Source: Larus michahellis
Lineage: Eukaryota > Chordata > Aves > Charadriiformes > Laridae
Assembly (NCBI RefSeq): GCF_964199755.1
Contig: NC_133897.1
Span: forward strand, 115,267,579-115,331,578
Length of the DNA: 64,000 nucleotides
Direction of reading: 5' to 3'
Notes under the pieces: generated by a model
The model's database searches: none
The model's input: the letters and a program-made list of their open reading frames with translations, nothing else
Told to the model about the DNA's origin: nothing
Program-made: the position numbers and the translations under genes
Shown: positions 12,024-25,011 of the stretch, piece after piece
Layout: every line of letters starts with the position of its first letter
Position numbering within the stretch: the stretch's first letter is position 1

Positions 12024-13507
12024 TCAACAAAAACTACTCAGCCGGCGACACTTACATTGCTGTAGTAACAGCAGTTCATTAGAAAAGTGATACTGGCAGG
12101 AAAATTAAAAGTAGTAGTAATAGAGCGGCGGGAGTGGTTGCGGGAAGCGCCGGGGCATCGGCTGCACCGCGCTCCCCGCCAGCGGTGGGGGGGATGGAAA
12201 GGGTTCGGGAGGGGGGAGCGCGGAGGGGCTGCTCGGGAGCGTGTGGGCATGCGGGGGGCCGGGGCTGGGAGCGCAGGGTGCAATGCAGAACTGGAAGGAC
12301 CGAAACTCTGCATTTTTTGGTGCACAGTTCAGCGCTGGGTGGCCATTTTTCTAATTTTTCCTGACGGGCTGTTGGACCCCCAAAAATGCTCGTTTGGGAC
12401 TTAAAAAGACACCCCACCCCCCTTTCCTAGAGCTGTGTAGATGCCAAGCGCTTGCATTTTTGGATCCCAAATTGGTGATCCTTCCTCAAGATTTAAACCT
12501 CATTAAAATGTAGCTAACCATTAGTGAGAAGGATTTCTCCCCCCCCCCGCCCCCACCGCTCTCTGTCTCTCTGGAGTTGGTATGGTTGTTCCCCTGTTCT
12601 TTCCAGGGAAGGATTTAGTGCCTGGTGTGATGGCTGAAATGGTGACACGCAATTCAGCGTGCTGGCAGACGCTTACCTTTTTTCAGAGTTTGGGATAGGT
12701 TCAGGCAATATTAAAAGCTTGCTAAGAGGATACCGTTATATGGTTTCCTCCATTTTTGGGCTATATTAGAAGCAGTCTAAAAATATTGGTTCATAATTCC
12801 TCACACTGTGACTATAAGACTTTCAAAGAAACATTCTTAGATAGGCTTTGTGGGTTTATGTCTTTTGTTTTTTTTTCTTTTTTCCTTTTTAACCTTGGAA
12901 ATTGTTAGTCCTGATACCCACTAGGAATCTGCTCTGGTATCCTTGCTCTTGTAACTTGGAGGCATCACTATTAATTCTGAATTGAACAGTTTTTAACATC
13001 AAATTCTCATTATTATGAAGGGTTGGGTATTTTAACAAGAATTCCTGAAGAGATACCCCCTAATGTTCCTAGAACACCCCCAGCCTTTGCCAAGTGCCAT
13101 AAACGTGTGCAGTTAATGTCAATTTGTCAAGAAAATGGCCTTGTCTTTGACTTTTTTCTTTTTTTAATTGGGAGACAGCAGGAAAACAGATTATCAGTAT
13201 CTCAGTACTACTCCTGTCCTTCCTGCAGCAGCATTTGTCTCAGCATATGAAGTTTCTTTCAGAGGTAAATGTTATAGAAGTCCCTTGCTCAAATATTGGT
13301 TGCACATTACTGCCCAGAACTAGCTGAGGAAGGCACTTTACTATCTCGCGCAACCTTATCTGCCGTTCCACAACTTCATAACAAACCCATTGGAACATGA
13401 AATGACCTTGGAAAGGCATCTTTCAATCTGACACGAGGCATTCTCTTATGGGGAACAGCACTGCTCCACGCAAAGCTGATATTTTCAGATTGATGCTTCT
13501 AAACTGA

Positions 13508-13528
13508 TTTTTTTTTTTTTTTTTTTTT
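13508..13528. repeat. T21 homopolymer
   Basis: Uninterrupted T run followed by a purine-rich AAAGAGGGGAGGGAG segment. No transposon body recognised. Confidence 0.8.
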
Positions 13529-14228
13529 AAAGAGGGGAGGGAGATGGGTGGAATATTGAATTTGAAAGGAAAATATTTTTTTAAAAACAAACCCACTCAG
13601 CTGAAGTTGAAGCACCACTCAGCTGAAGAAGAGGTATATTAAGAATGTACATACGATAGTGACACTTAAGTCATGGGTGAAAACAAGTCTTCAATTTTAA
13701 TCAAAGGAAAACAGCATTTCCTCTGCCAGTTCTGATTTGCTCATTCATGAGATCTTCAAAAGCCCAAATTATTAGTGGGACTAATTGAAAGCTAGTTGCG
13801 TGTGTTAAATGGAGAAAAGAAGTGATGAAGTCTGAAGGAAGCTTTACATTCATTTGTATTGTTCTTGACATCGTAATGCAATGCTTCTATGTCAAAAATA
13901 TTCGAGAACCCTTTCAGTCCCCAAAATGCTGTTCCTCTGGAAAGGCTGCAAGAGCACTTGAGAATTAGCAGCGGTGAAGGAAAGTCTTGCAGCTGTCGAG
14001 GGAATTAATGGAGGTGGTGCCTGGCCAGTAAGCTTAATGGGGTTTTGTCCCTCATGCTGGACTTGACACTTCAGGTCTTGCGAAAGGGTGGTGGGCACTT
14101 TCCTGCCCATGGTGGTTTTACCTTTCAGGAAGATGGTGCCTCCTCTAGAGCAGCGCCTGCTCACAGCCACCCACAGTGGCCTCGGGAGCTTGTGGTACGA
14201 GTGCCACCTGCTGGGTGATGAGCACACT

Positions 14229-14290
14229 TTATATAAATTATGTATAATTTATATATATATATTTTATATATGTATACATACATATACTAT
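14229..14290. repeat. TA-rich microsatellite
   Basis: Imperfect (TA)n with ATATATATATAT and TATGTATACATACATATA segments. Simple sequence, probably length-variable. Confidence 0.85.
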
Positions 14291-16336
14291 GTTTATGTGT
14301 ATGCTTATTTACATATGGGTGTATGGCTTTTTCGTGGAGATGTTCTTGGGTGAACCTACAAAACCTTGCTAAGACCTGACGTTTCTCACCTTCTGAGGAC
14401 TTACCACAGCTTGTGTTCTGTGAAACTCAGATAGTGCTTGGGTTTTATGTTGCGAGAATGGAGGAGAGATTTTGATACTGCTGATGTTTAATGCTGCCTT
14501 TGCTTTACTGGAAGCACCTGGGAATCTTCAGTTGTGTGGCTCATTGGTCATGATGTGATAAGCTTTCCCAGTTGTCTCGATGGTCAGATATCAAGTTGTG
14601 AAGGTAGGGCTGTTAGACCTGAGGTGGAGACCAGGCAAACCAAACTCAACTTTACGTTATGTATGACCTAAATCTCCATAGCACTGCTGGTTTCATCGTT
14701 TCTCATGTCAACTATCTTGTTTCCATTACATTTTATGAGCATCCCATTTTGATACAAAATAGCACTTCTCATTTAGGTTAGCTGAAGATGTGTAGAATTT
14801 GCAGGACATTGCTGGATGGTCTTTCCATTTTAAAGAATGCTTTTTTTTCACATGCACACTGTAATAACGTTTGCATAGAAAAGTAAAATGTAAAGGTTTG
14901 ATTCTGTCCTAGAAGTTCCACTGGCAGGTGACGTCATAAATCCGAATCTGACATCATCCCCAGCAATGGCTTTCCAATTTCCATTAGTTTCCATCTCTCC
15001 TAGCCCGCTGGAGCGTTGGCTGGGATGTTGTTTAAATACCAGTTTGATCCAACTGGATCCAGAGTGAAATCAGTTGCAGCATCAAGGCTTGTGGCTGTTC
15101 TGTGTTGTACTGACAGTATTAGGGAAAGATGCATAGCCCTGTTTTTTGGGTTCTTGTTGGACAGCCGACCTCATTAAGGCTTTATTGTTTATTTCTTTTG
15201 TGGTGCGCTGGTGCCAGATGAGTCTTTTAGCCTGTCTGTGGATTAGGAGTGAATCCAAGCTGAACCATGAAAGTTTTGAGGAAACTTTCAAAAGCTTTCA
15301 GCTGGAAAACATATATTGATGTACTTTTGCGATAAATGGATAAAATGCTTCGCGTGGTTTTGGAAGTGTGTTCCTCCACTTGAGAGCTGTACGCTGGAGA
15401 GCGCGTAACAGTCAGGAATGAGTTGATGGAGCAAAAAGCATGTAGTGTAATTGCAGAGTTCATCTTAAAGTGTGATTTCAGAAAAAAAAGAAAAGGCACC
15501 TGGCATATCAAGAGGGATTACAAGAGAGGCTTTTGAGGAGGGGGACCCACAGTAATAATGCATAACTAAAGTTCACTGTCCCCTAAAACATTCACAGTTA
15601 ATTTGATGCTTGAAAAATTGTGATTTCAGTGTCTGGTGAAGAAGCAATTGACCCTAAAATTGCTGCCTGAAGCTGAACCAGCGTTTTCAGTTTCATAACC
15701 AGTGTCATGCAAAAATAGCACGTGAAGAGGAGCAGGGGGAGTGCAGAATGTCTCTGTGGTCTTGCTCTTATGTGTCTCTCCTCACCCTGACCAAAGCAAC
15801 TGGCATGTAGTGTAGGCAGTGGATGCTGCTGCGGGTCTCAAGGCAATTTACATCCCATCCATTCATCCATCCCATCGTGGCATTATCATGACTTCCTCGC
15901 CCCCCCACCCGCTCCAACCCTTCTGAGCTGCTAATGGAAAGCTGCCCCTTACAACGTGTCAAACTTCAACAACCACCTTTCGTTCTCACTCAGAAATGCA
16001 TATGCGGTGTTGTCCATGGGGATGCTGCACTACTATCCCTCTCTCCCACCCCCTCCCCATCCTAAACAAACTAGTTCAGCAGCTCTCCTGCTCAGATTCT
16101 GCCAGTTTTGAGTCATCCACACTCGTTTGTTTTGTTCCTTCCTCCTCTTTTTGCACACCACGTTTCCACCTACTCAACATCTGCTTTCCTGTGACCTGTT
16201 GACCTCTCATCTCCTGATAAATTCATTAATGTTCATCTTGCTCTGTGCCACCATCAAAATCTCACTTGCTTTTAATTTCAAGACCTGTGTTTATCCAGGT
16301 CACTCAATGGTCATTTCAGTCCTCAGGAGTATCTTA

Positions 16337-16433
16337 TCATAGAATGGTTTGGGTTAGAAGGGGCCTTAAAGATCATCTACTTCCAACCCCGCTGCCATGG
16401 GCAGGGACACCTCCCACTAGACCAGGTTGCTCT
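16337..16433 (-). mobile_element. Short CR1 3' fragment, minus strand
   Basis: Begins with TCATAGAATGG, then the antisense CR1 3' end through 'gatcatctacttccaaccccgctgcc' and 'gggacacctcccactagaccaggttgctc'. About 97 bases remain, an extreme 5' truncation. It is close in type to the element at 27.3-28.0 kb, which carries the sense form of the same block. Confidence 0.92.
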
Positions 16434-19400
16434 TGGAGTCATGTCTGCTCCAGTAAAAATGTCCTCCCAGTAATCTCAACTTCCCTTGCGGAAGGAAAAG
16501 GCATGTGATTTCTTGAGGGCAATCTGTAGCTGCAGTCGCAGTGACAGTGATGGTGCACGGTCACATCTCTGGGGAAGGCCTGCGGTTCACAAGACTGACA
16601 AGAGAAATCAGAAACGAAGGCAAATCCTTTGCAATCTCTCTTTTCCCTTTCCTCTCCGATATTCTTCACATGAAGGCGTTGGAAAGGCTCCTTCTGTAAA
16701 AGCACTCCTACAAAAACAGTAACAAAAAAAGTTGCTCGCCAGCAAAGTGGTAAATACATGAGCAATCGTCATCCTTCTTCTGCAGTCTTTCGTGCTGTCT
16801 TATTAATGGGCCGTGGAGGCAGAGGAGGGGGTAACTCATCAGCCATTATCCATAGGGGAGCTGCAAATTACTTGACTGTGCCAGTTATGTTTTCCTTTTT
16901 GACACCAACAGATAAATTTTCCTTCACGTGGCATGGTTTCTGCGGGGATCAAAAAGAAACCATACCAGGGTCTCTGCGGGTGGTTTGCTTCCTCAGGATT
17001 TCTGGAGGCCAAAATGCTGCTCTGGCCCCAGGTCCCTTTGCTGGGACCCAGCAGAAGATCACTGAGTTTTGAGGATATCAGTATTCCTGAGAACAGTTGG
17101 TGTGAAGAATTTGGATGGTCGAAACATATGAAATGGGAAGATGTCCCAATCTGTCACAAGAGACTTTGCAATGACCTTTGGCTTCTTGGCATCTCGTCAG
17201 CCTTGGCGCTGTTTGAACAATGGTCAAGCTGATGATGATACAGCTGCTGGGAGAAGATGTCAGCGTTTCCGTCACCACCGCCACCACCTACTCTCCACTT
17301 CGGTGCTCCCCTCATCTGGTGTTTCTGCACTTGGGACCTTGTGCTGTCCTTAACTTGCAAATGCGATTGATTTCTCTAGTCAAGAGAAGAGCACGCCTTT
17401 CACTGCCGTTACGTGTACATGTGCAATTTGTTTAGGGTAGCCCATAGCAATTGGCATTTTGTACAGATGTCTTCGGACCATTCCCTCTCCAAAGGAATAA
17501 TAATGAAAACCCCCAACCAAACAAAAAAGCAAAAAACCCACATGCTAAATGGGTCACATGTTTTGGAGCAGTTGCCAAAAGAAATCAACGCTGAGCCTGG
17601 GAAAGGTGTAAAATTCGTTCTTTGGCTTTTTATTGGTAGGAGAGAAGTGACACATACTGGGTTTGGTCACCCGGACACTGTTGGATGTCCAAATCCCCAA
17701 AAAATTGTTATTTCAGCTTGGGTGTTCTTGACACTTTGTAGATGTATAACCACGCATACATACTTAGCTGTGGGGTAGGCTGCAGGCCCCTTCATTGCAA
17801 AGAATAAATTATCAGTCCCCCATCCTGAAAATCTGCAGTCGCTGTGGCCTGTGGCAGTTTTGACTGACTTCCTTGCCAAACGTTACATCTCTTCATCAAG
17901 GGTTTAGAAATGTCAGCAGTATGAGAAAATAATACACCTTTTCTGTATGTGGCGTTGTCCGCCTGTTACTGCCTGATGGGGGGAGGTACAGTGAAAGATT
18001 TATTTTTTTTTTAATAATATTTTTCCTCCTTACAAAAATCTTTCTGGTGAGACCAGCCTTGACAAATCATTATTAGACTGTAATTATTATTCGTTTATCA
18101 ATATGACATTGTTATTGTGGGTGTTTTGGGGTTTGGTTTTTTTTTTAAGTGCGAGGGGTGTGGGTATATGTTCAGTCCATTCAGTGAGTTATCTGAACCT
18201 ATTCTACAGTGCAGACTTTACAGAAAACAGTAGTGTTGTGCTGTTCCTTGAATCTCAAGTGCTCTTTTTTTCTTTCTTCATTTTCCCTTCATTTTCCTGC
18301 TGATTGCTGTGACCACGCTGCAACCATGGACTTCACAAACTGGACAAACGGCTGCCTCCTGGAATACGGATGATTTTGGTGAGTCCGCAAAATGCGTTTC
18401 ACTTCCTTATGCTTGCTTGGGAGAATGAGGAAGAAAGTTATTTATGGGAAGTTGGGCTTGATGAAAGCTAAATCTGCTTTTGGGATGTTGGTTGTGTAGA
18501 AGCAACAGGCAAAGCTTAGTGAATTTCAACTTTTTTTTTTATGGAGTGGTTTGGTTTTTTTTCTTATTCTATTTTATTTTTGGCAAAGGTGAAGGAATTA
18601 ACATGCAGTGGATTAATTTGAAAAAGTGCCATTTTATAAGATTGAGTGTTATTGCTTTTGTAATAATTTTTAAATGACTTTTCTGTAAGACATACTGTGA
18701 AGCAACGGCTTAGAACATTTTAATTTTTCTTTTCTGGCTTATTCAGTTGTTTCTGCAAATAGTTCAGACAGAAAATGATTAATTCATTGGATGGCTTTTC
18801 AGAAAAGCACTGTGCAGTTCTTCCTTACTGTTCCTGGCGCCAGCGTTGCCGGTGGTGTGAACTTTAAGAGATGATGCGTCGATGGTGTGTTTGCATTAAA
18901 TATTGTACCAGAATTTTTTGTGAAAAAAGGATTTCCATCCCAAGTAGTCTCTGGTGAGGTCTAGTAGAGGTTTGGTTTTTTTTATTTAAAAAGAGACAAA
19001 GCTCAGTCAGGGTCATATTCTTTGCTCGTGTGCAGAGGGCTGACCTGTGGAATACCAGTCTGGGGGGTACCTGCTGTTGCTTCCCAAGGATGAGGCTCTG
19101 GCACTTTGGACTTTCAATTAAAGGTGACAGGACAGCTGCAGGGAAAACACTTGCCGCAAACGTATATCAGCCTGGAGATCTGCTCCAGAAGCACGGTTGG
19201 AGGTGGCAATGTTCACCCAGTACGGTCTGTAGGAGTAAAGCTGCCTCTGAGCACTGACTGGAGGTGGTTGGCGGCTTAGGAGCCTCGGGATTTATCTCTG
19301 AGCTATTTAGACCTAGCAGGAATGACTCGTTACTACTAATAGGCTCAATTAAGGAAAACAACTTGCTTCACCTCTCACCTGTGTGGTGACAGCCTCGCTT

Positions 19401-20637
19401 ATGCACAGCCTTATGTTTTGAGGGAGAAGGGAAATACAATTTGGGTACGGTGCCGGCTGCCCATCCCGTCCCAGGGAGATGTGAATGTCCCCCGGTGCGG
19501 CGGTGTCCCTGTCCTGGAGAAGGCGTGGGAGTGAGCGTGGGGCTGGGTGCTGGCTGCTCCCCGACAGATTGCAGCCGGGTTTAGCTGGTGCTCGCTCCTT
19601 CGGTGGGGGGTGGGGGGTGACAGCCCCTCTCTCCATCTCCTCCTTCCTCTGCCATCGCCCAGTCTGTGGCACCTGCATCTTGCACTGATACAAAGAGCCT
19701 GAGGCCGAAAGATGGGTCTTTAAACTTAAGAGTTTCTGCTCAGGCGCAGCTCTGGAGAAATCTGACCTAAAACCTGATATTTTACTTTTGAGCATTTCCG
19801 AAGTATTGCTGCTTAATCCTTTTTATTGATCCATAGCTTATGCCGGAAAGCCCTTGTCTCAAGGCAATATTCAGAGTCCTGGAGGATAATGGCACTAATC
19901 ACATTTCATATGACCTTTCAGGCAGGATGAACATATGTTGCACTGCTGCATTTTTCTCCTCTCTTAGTTCCGGTTATATATCTTTTATTCCTCTGCAGCG
20001 TGGCTTAGGAGTGCAGTTAAGAAGCCCTGTACACAGTAATTTCATAACTGAGTAGCAGTAAGGTCTGTAAGTGGACTGGCTGCTTCGGATTGCCGTGCTT
20101 TGATGTGCTAAGAAGCCTTGATCAGCCTGAGAGAGTAATAGCTCCTGTGCCCAGGAACAGAAGTAATGCATATTTACTCTGATGGACGCGCTACCCAAAA
20201 CTCTTTGAGCCTGAAAACTAGCTGAGCGCATTCCTTGTGGCTTTGCTTTTTTTTAAATGTATTTTTTTGGCTATTTTGTAATGTACATGTATAATTGGCT
20301 GTTGTGTTGCACCTCTATAAAGAGATGCCGCTTTGATATCAGGAAGTGCAGTACTATGGGCCCTGAAGTGCTGCCGTCACCACGGCACATCAGGAGAAGT
20401 TTGACGTGATCGCATGGATGCGCTTTTCCACCCAAGTTTTATTCTTAGATTTACTTTTCACTTTAGCTCTGATTGGGTTACATTTGAATTTTTGGCAAAT
20501 GCAGTCAGTAAAGTTTAAAATCTGAAATGGCAATCTAAATCGAAGAGCAAAGTGTACTTTGCATAAACAGATAAATATCAGAGCTAAAAGTATAAGGATC
20601 GATTGCATTTCACTAAAAGAGTAGAACTGATGTCACC
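16434..20637. other. Intron-like non-coding stretch with one candidate exon
   Basis: AT-leaning DNA with many short open frames but no known domain. The only gene-like signal is the candidate leader exon at 18210-18378. The frame at 19349-19795 (-) is Pro/Ser-rich over a GC patch and not convincing. A G-run cluster (GGTGGGGGGTGGGGGGTG, about 19601-19619) could form a G-quadruplex. Confidence 0.5.
18210..18378 (+). other. Candidate 5' leader exon with a 15-codon uORF
   Basis: The segment ends at a very good donor, TTTTG|GTGAGT (GT at 18379-18380). It contains an ATG in a good Kozak setting (GCAACCATGG, ATG at 18326) that opens a 15-codon frame, MDFTNWTNGCLLEYG, closed by TGA at 18371-18373, just inside the donor. 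The upstream limit is uncertain. The nearest AG after a modest pyrimidine stretch is at 18208-18209 (TATTCTACAG), and no AG occurs in the long T/C tract at 18258-18300. It might instead be an alternative first exon. The strand agrees with the donors in CpG island 1. I do not recognise the gene, and a chance donor is possible. Confidence 0.25.
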
Positions 20638-20936
20638 TCAGGCTCTTCCCAGCAGTGCATAGTGGAAGGACAAGAGACAGTGGGCACCAGTTGAGATGAG
20701 AGAGGTTCACACTGGTTACAGGGAGAAGCTTTTTCACCCCAAGGACGGACAGCCAGGCGGGGGCGGCACAGGTTTCCCAGGAAGGCTGTGCAGTCTCCGT
20801 CCTTGGGGCTTTTCAAGACCTGACTGGACAAAGCCCTGAGCAACCCAGTTGGATCTCACAGCTGGCCCTGCTTGGAGCAGGAGCCTGGACCACAGAACTC
20901 CTGAGGTCCCTCTTAGCCTGAATTGTCCCGTGGTCC
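20638..20936 (+). mobile_element. Degenerate CR1 3' fragment, plus strand
   Basis: Sense CR1 sequence from 'ggctcttcccagcagtgcatag' through 'gaggttcacactggttacaggg', 'acaggtttcccaggaaggctgt' and 'ggcttttcaagacctgactgga' to a worn 3' end near 'cctgaggtccctcttagcctg'. About 300 bases cover the end of ORF2 and the 3' UTR. The octamer tail is no longer clear and there are many substitutions, so this is an old insertion of a different CR1 subfamily from the 27 kb copies. Confidence 0.85.
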
Positions 20937-23900
20937 ATTAAAAACCACTTGAATTTAGAGGGGGCCTTTACGCTTGGAAGATGAGTAAAGCGGCAGGGTC
21001 ACGGAGGGCATTGCGATAATGGCAAGAGTGGTGGTGGCTGTTGTAACAGGAGGAGGAATGCAGCATCTGGCTGGGCTCATTCTGGAGTGCTGATGTCTGG
21101 GGCCCTCTCTGAACATTTGTTGCTTTTGTTTTTTCATTGTGCAAAGCAATTAAAACCCACCACTTGCTGCTTCTGAAGAAACTGTATGCTGTATGGTTAT
21201 CGGTTGGAATTGTTCCAACCTCTGTCTGTTTTACACCAACAGTAGCTGTATTGCTAGTTTGCAAAATTCTGGAGATAATCAGTTGACTTTTTTTTTGTAT
21301 CAGTTAATAAACCTCACTTACCTCGTGGGAGCAGACTTCAGGAGAACTAGATTCTTCATGTAGAAGGCTTCCAGTCTTTGGGGGATTTCTTGTTTAGTTG
21401 TTTTTTCTTTTTTAAAGATTGGGCTATGGCTGTTCGCAGTCCTTCAAAAACTATGTGGGAGTGCGAATAGGAGGCAGATTAAAACCTATGGTTGATTGGA
21501 CTGAAGGGGAGTCAGCTGCCCAACGCGAGGTAGGTGCTTATGGGTGGTGATGTGAAGCCAGACAGAGCTCTTGGAGAGCCGGGGGGAAGAGAGAAGTGCT
21601 CAAGACACTGAGGCAACCTTGCAGCTTGAAATAGGTGAGCCTGTGAAGAGGAGTGTGGATGGGTCAGAGATGGCCACAGAGGCTTTGGAGGAGCAAAGGG
21701 CTGCCAATGGCTTAGGCAACGCCCCAAGTAATCCTTTGTGTTTTCAGGAAGGTGGCCTGCAACATTGAGTTAGTCGGCCGAACGCTTGAGAACAAACATA
21801 AAATGTACAAACCCCCCTATTAGTAGTGTAGGGCTTATGAATGCACCAGTGAATGAATTTAAGTGTTTAATCAGATTTCAGTTCCTCTGCTGTATTTCTG
21901 GGTTTGTTAGCTTGATTCTTTTTCCTCTCAGAAGGAAGTTAGTTTAATTTATGGACTGACTTTCCTTCTTTGTGTTTGGAGGCGATACAGGTGAATATGG
22001 AAAGCAACAGTTGAAAACTCCAAGTGGGATTTCAAAGCTTTTCACTCATTTTTGCACTTTTTTTTAACCGCTATCCTGTCCGCTTCCACCCACGTAGCAA
22101 GTGAACTGTCATTATTGCCCGTCCTGCCCCAGCTGTGGTGGGATGTGGTTGGTGGGTGAGGTCCTAGTGAGGCCCTCAGGATTATTGTTGCAAGAAACTA
22201 AAAGCTTTTAGATTTTAACCTTAACTTTACCTTGACGGTCACTGCGCTGCTCCATGTGTGTGCACAGTGACTATCTTCAGAGTTACATTCGTGTAACTAT
22301 TGTGACTTTATGTCCGTTTTTCCTCCAGTCTGGACTACTACACTGAGTGATTTGCCTTTTTATTTTGATTTCTTTTATACATATGCAAAGTCTTTGTATT
22401 TATTCTTTTCTGTTGTTTTTTTTTTTCCCCCCGTAGCTGTTCATTTTCAGTTGTTGCATGGATAATAGTGCTGATGAACAAGTATTTAGTCTGACACATA
22501 AAAGCATAGCTGTAAAGAGAATGAAGCAGAGAAAATTACAGTGGCAAAGGTTCCTAAATTATAGTTGTACAGGAAGATTGTGATAAGGAAGTAGTTAAAC
22601 ATTACTATTTTGTCAAACCTGCAACTGTGGCTGGTACTTCAATTGTCTCCTCCTTTTGCTGACACTTAATCTGTGCGTTCAGCGAGATACTCTTCCTGCT
22701 AATAAAGTCCCTGTTTTATTGAACCAAAAGCCTGTGGAAGTAAATGGGCGTGTTCTCCCAGATGGTTTTAGGTCAAGTGCCAAACAGATGCTAACTATTT
22801 TCCGATTTGCTTTTTAAAAGAAATGTTAGGTGCTTGCTGTACCCACTGTTTAAATAAAAAAAATAAACAAAACCGAGACACAAATCAATCCGCCCGTCTG
22901 AGAGTGTTCCATTCAGGTATATTGGAGAACATACATAATGTAATAGGACTAAACCAGGATATTCACAAACAGAAGTGTTAATGTTTGATCTGGCCGTATG
23001 CGTGCTACAGCTGGAAAAAGCCCCTTGCTTTTATGGCAGCAGCGTGTTTGCTCGCGAGCCTGACAAACAGCCCGGGCAGACGTGAGCATCGTCCTGTGCG
23101 TGCTCCTTGGTGGAGTGGAGCCGTCGCTTCTCAGCGTGGTGGTGAGTACCAGCCACCATCTCCTAGCAGCAGATCTTGCCTTTAGAGACCTTTGCTTGGT
23201 TTCAAAGCATCTCAGCAGTAATCTACAAAACCCTGCAAGACTGGCTTTCGTCCACAGGGGTGTAGGACCAAGAAAATGTGCTGTGTGGGCCTTTTGTAGA
23301 AATAAGGAGTAAGTAGGGCCCTCTAGGGAAAACTTGCACCTTTCTTCGTAGGCGCTGTATTTTTCCTTCTGGAAATTGCAGTTAGGATCCAAGTTGATGA
23401 ACGTGTAACAGTTTCCTTCGTCTCTCCTCCCAGGCGATTCAGAAAATATCCTAAGGCAAGCTGGATTACTGTGGTTAATGTTGTTTGAGCAGGATGGGTC
23501 GCTGTTTGTGAGCAAAAGGTAGTCTTCTGTGCTAAAGCTAGCTGCCTCCGTGCTTATCTTAACCTTGACGAAGCTATTACCATAGGTTTGTTAGGAAAAG
23601 AGTTAGGTGAAGGCAGTGGCCCGGACTGAGCAAAGGTTAAAGCAATCAGCGATAGCTCGGCTGTCAGCAGAATTGCGTTGCTGGGAATCGCATCCGAGGC
23701 TTTGCACAACTTTATTGTCTGCGCGACTTTTCGCCGTTCCCGCGAGCATGTCCTTCGGCCAGCGAAGGAAAGGCCAAGGGTTGTCTGCCTGTGATTTCTG
23801 CCTGCCCTCTGCATTGCGAAGCTGGTCCAGAGTGTGGCCAAAATACTGCAGAAGTGGCAGTTGTTTGTGGTGGAGCCTGAGATAAATGGATTTATCCAGT

Positions 23901-23945
23901 AACTGTGAGGCAGCTCAAGTTGGATCTTGGCAACCTGGCTCACTT

Positions 23946-23965
23946 CCCCCCCCCCCCCCCCCCCC
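23946..23965. repeat. C20 homopolymer
   Basis: Perfect run of 20 C flanked by CACTT and ATCAG. Such poly-C tracts are rare, unstable and error-prone in assemblies. The complementary strand is a G20 quadruplex-prone run. Confidence 0.9.
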
Positions 23966-24966
23966 ATCAGAATAGTTGTACTAAGGTTTGGTGTTGTTGC
24001 ATCCTATTTTTAATGCCAGAGCTCACTTGCCTCTAGTTAAATGTGTGGTATGTTTCATTTGAGAGTGATGGCGTCTGATCAAGCACCACAAATAAGCTTT
24101 GCTGTTAGAACTTATCCAAACCAACTGAAACAGGATTCTTCCTATTTAATATAAATTTATGTGTGCAAAGTGCTCATCTAGTCGGAATCAGTAGAGCGCA
24201 TTGTCAAAATAAAGAGATGTCAAACTCGGTCATAGTTCTCTCAACCCAGCATTGCGTTTGTCATATGCTACTTTAAAAATCCGTATGCGCCTAGTTTCTA
24301 CAAGTATTGTGGACCTTTTAACCCAAGCTAAGGTATCTGTAGAGGAATATTAATTCTTTTGCAGTTGCCCAGCATTAAAGCCTGTCTCTTTATGCAGAGA
24401 TAGAATTGCCGGCCAGTGTATGTTTTTGCGGTAAGGACAGTCACCGCAGCTGTTTGAGTGCTGTCATGTTTATGCATGACCAGATATCGCAATAGGCTGG
24501 TAAGAATTTGCTGCGAGCAGAGCTTTCATTTCTCAGTCTTGGGGAGTGGGCTCCATCTAGCGTTTAAATGCAAGATGAGACTCCGGTTCCTTTTCTTGAA
24601 CGTCCTTGCAGCCTGGATAAAGGACACAGAGGAGGAATTGCGATAGGCATCACTTTCCTTGATGATTATCTCGAATGAGACATTTCTTGATACAGCCTGT
24701 ATGCGAATGGCAACTTGAAACACCGCGTCTGTCTTGCACGTGCACTTGAAGCTAAAATCATCCTTTTGTGAAATGGCACACGGCTAAAAAGAAATTAAAC
24801 CAGTATGGCAATAATGTGATCCTGCGATATTTTGTGGTTGGTTCCTATATATATTTTCACACTACTTGATGTGGCGTGTTAGAAACCAGCGTGCTAGTCT
24901 ATAGAAATCAGAATTAGAAAGCTAATTGCGGCGCTCTTTTAAGAAGTAATGAATTTTGAAATGTGT

Positions 24967-24986
24967 ACTGGATATTAATATCCAGT
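24967..24986. repeat. Perfect 20-bp palindrome A
   Basis: ACTGGATATT followed directly by its exact reverse complement AATATCCAGT, with no spacer. It sits 25 bases from a second perfect 20-bp palindrome (25012-25031). It could form a small cruciform or a symmetric protein site; function unknown. Confidence 0.9.
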
Positions 24987-25011
24987 CAACAGAATAGTTT
25001 CCCAATATGTA

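Larger units (their letters stand above)
10385..12290 (+). promoter_or_regulatory. CpG island 1, probable promoter with 5' exon
   Basis: Composition switches sharply to very high G+C with frequent CpG between about 10.4 and 11.93 kb. A smaller CpG-rich shelf follows at 12.12-12.29 kb. In vertebrates such islands usually mark promoters. Visible elements are a CCAAT box (10899-10903) next to GC boxes, NRF1-like TGCGCAGG sites (11221-11228 and 11750-11757) and two plus-strand splice donors (after 11113 and after 11786). The direction is inferred from the donors. A minus-strand TATA-like ATTATAAAAG at about 10672-10682 leaves room for divergent transcription. Long open frames across the island on both strands are expected by-products of low stop-codon density and show no known domain. 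The gene is not identified. Confidence 0.8.
12291..16336. other. Intron-like non-coding stretch
   Basis: AT-leaning sequence after CpG island 1 with no recognisable exon. It contains a T21 run (13508-13528), a direct repeat of CCACTCAGCTGAAG (about 13590-13630), a TA-rich microsatellite (14229-14290) and scattered short open frames without domains. If the donors in island 1 are used, this is the first intron. Confidence 0.55.

Noticed and set aside
22949..23515. 188-residue open frame on the minus strand
   Set aside because: Longest frame outside islands and repeats, but with no recognisable domain, no promoter or splice context and unremarkable composition. At this window size a frame of this length can occur by chance.
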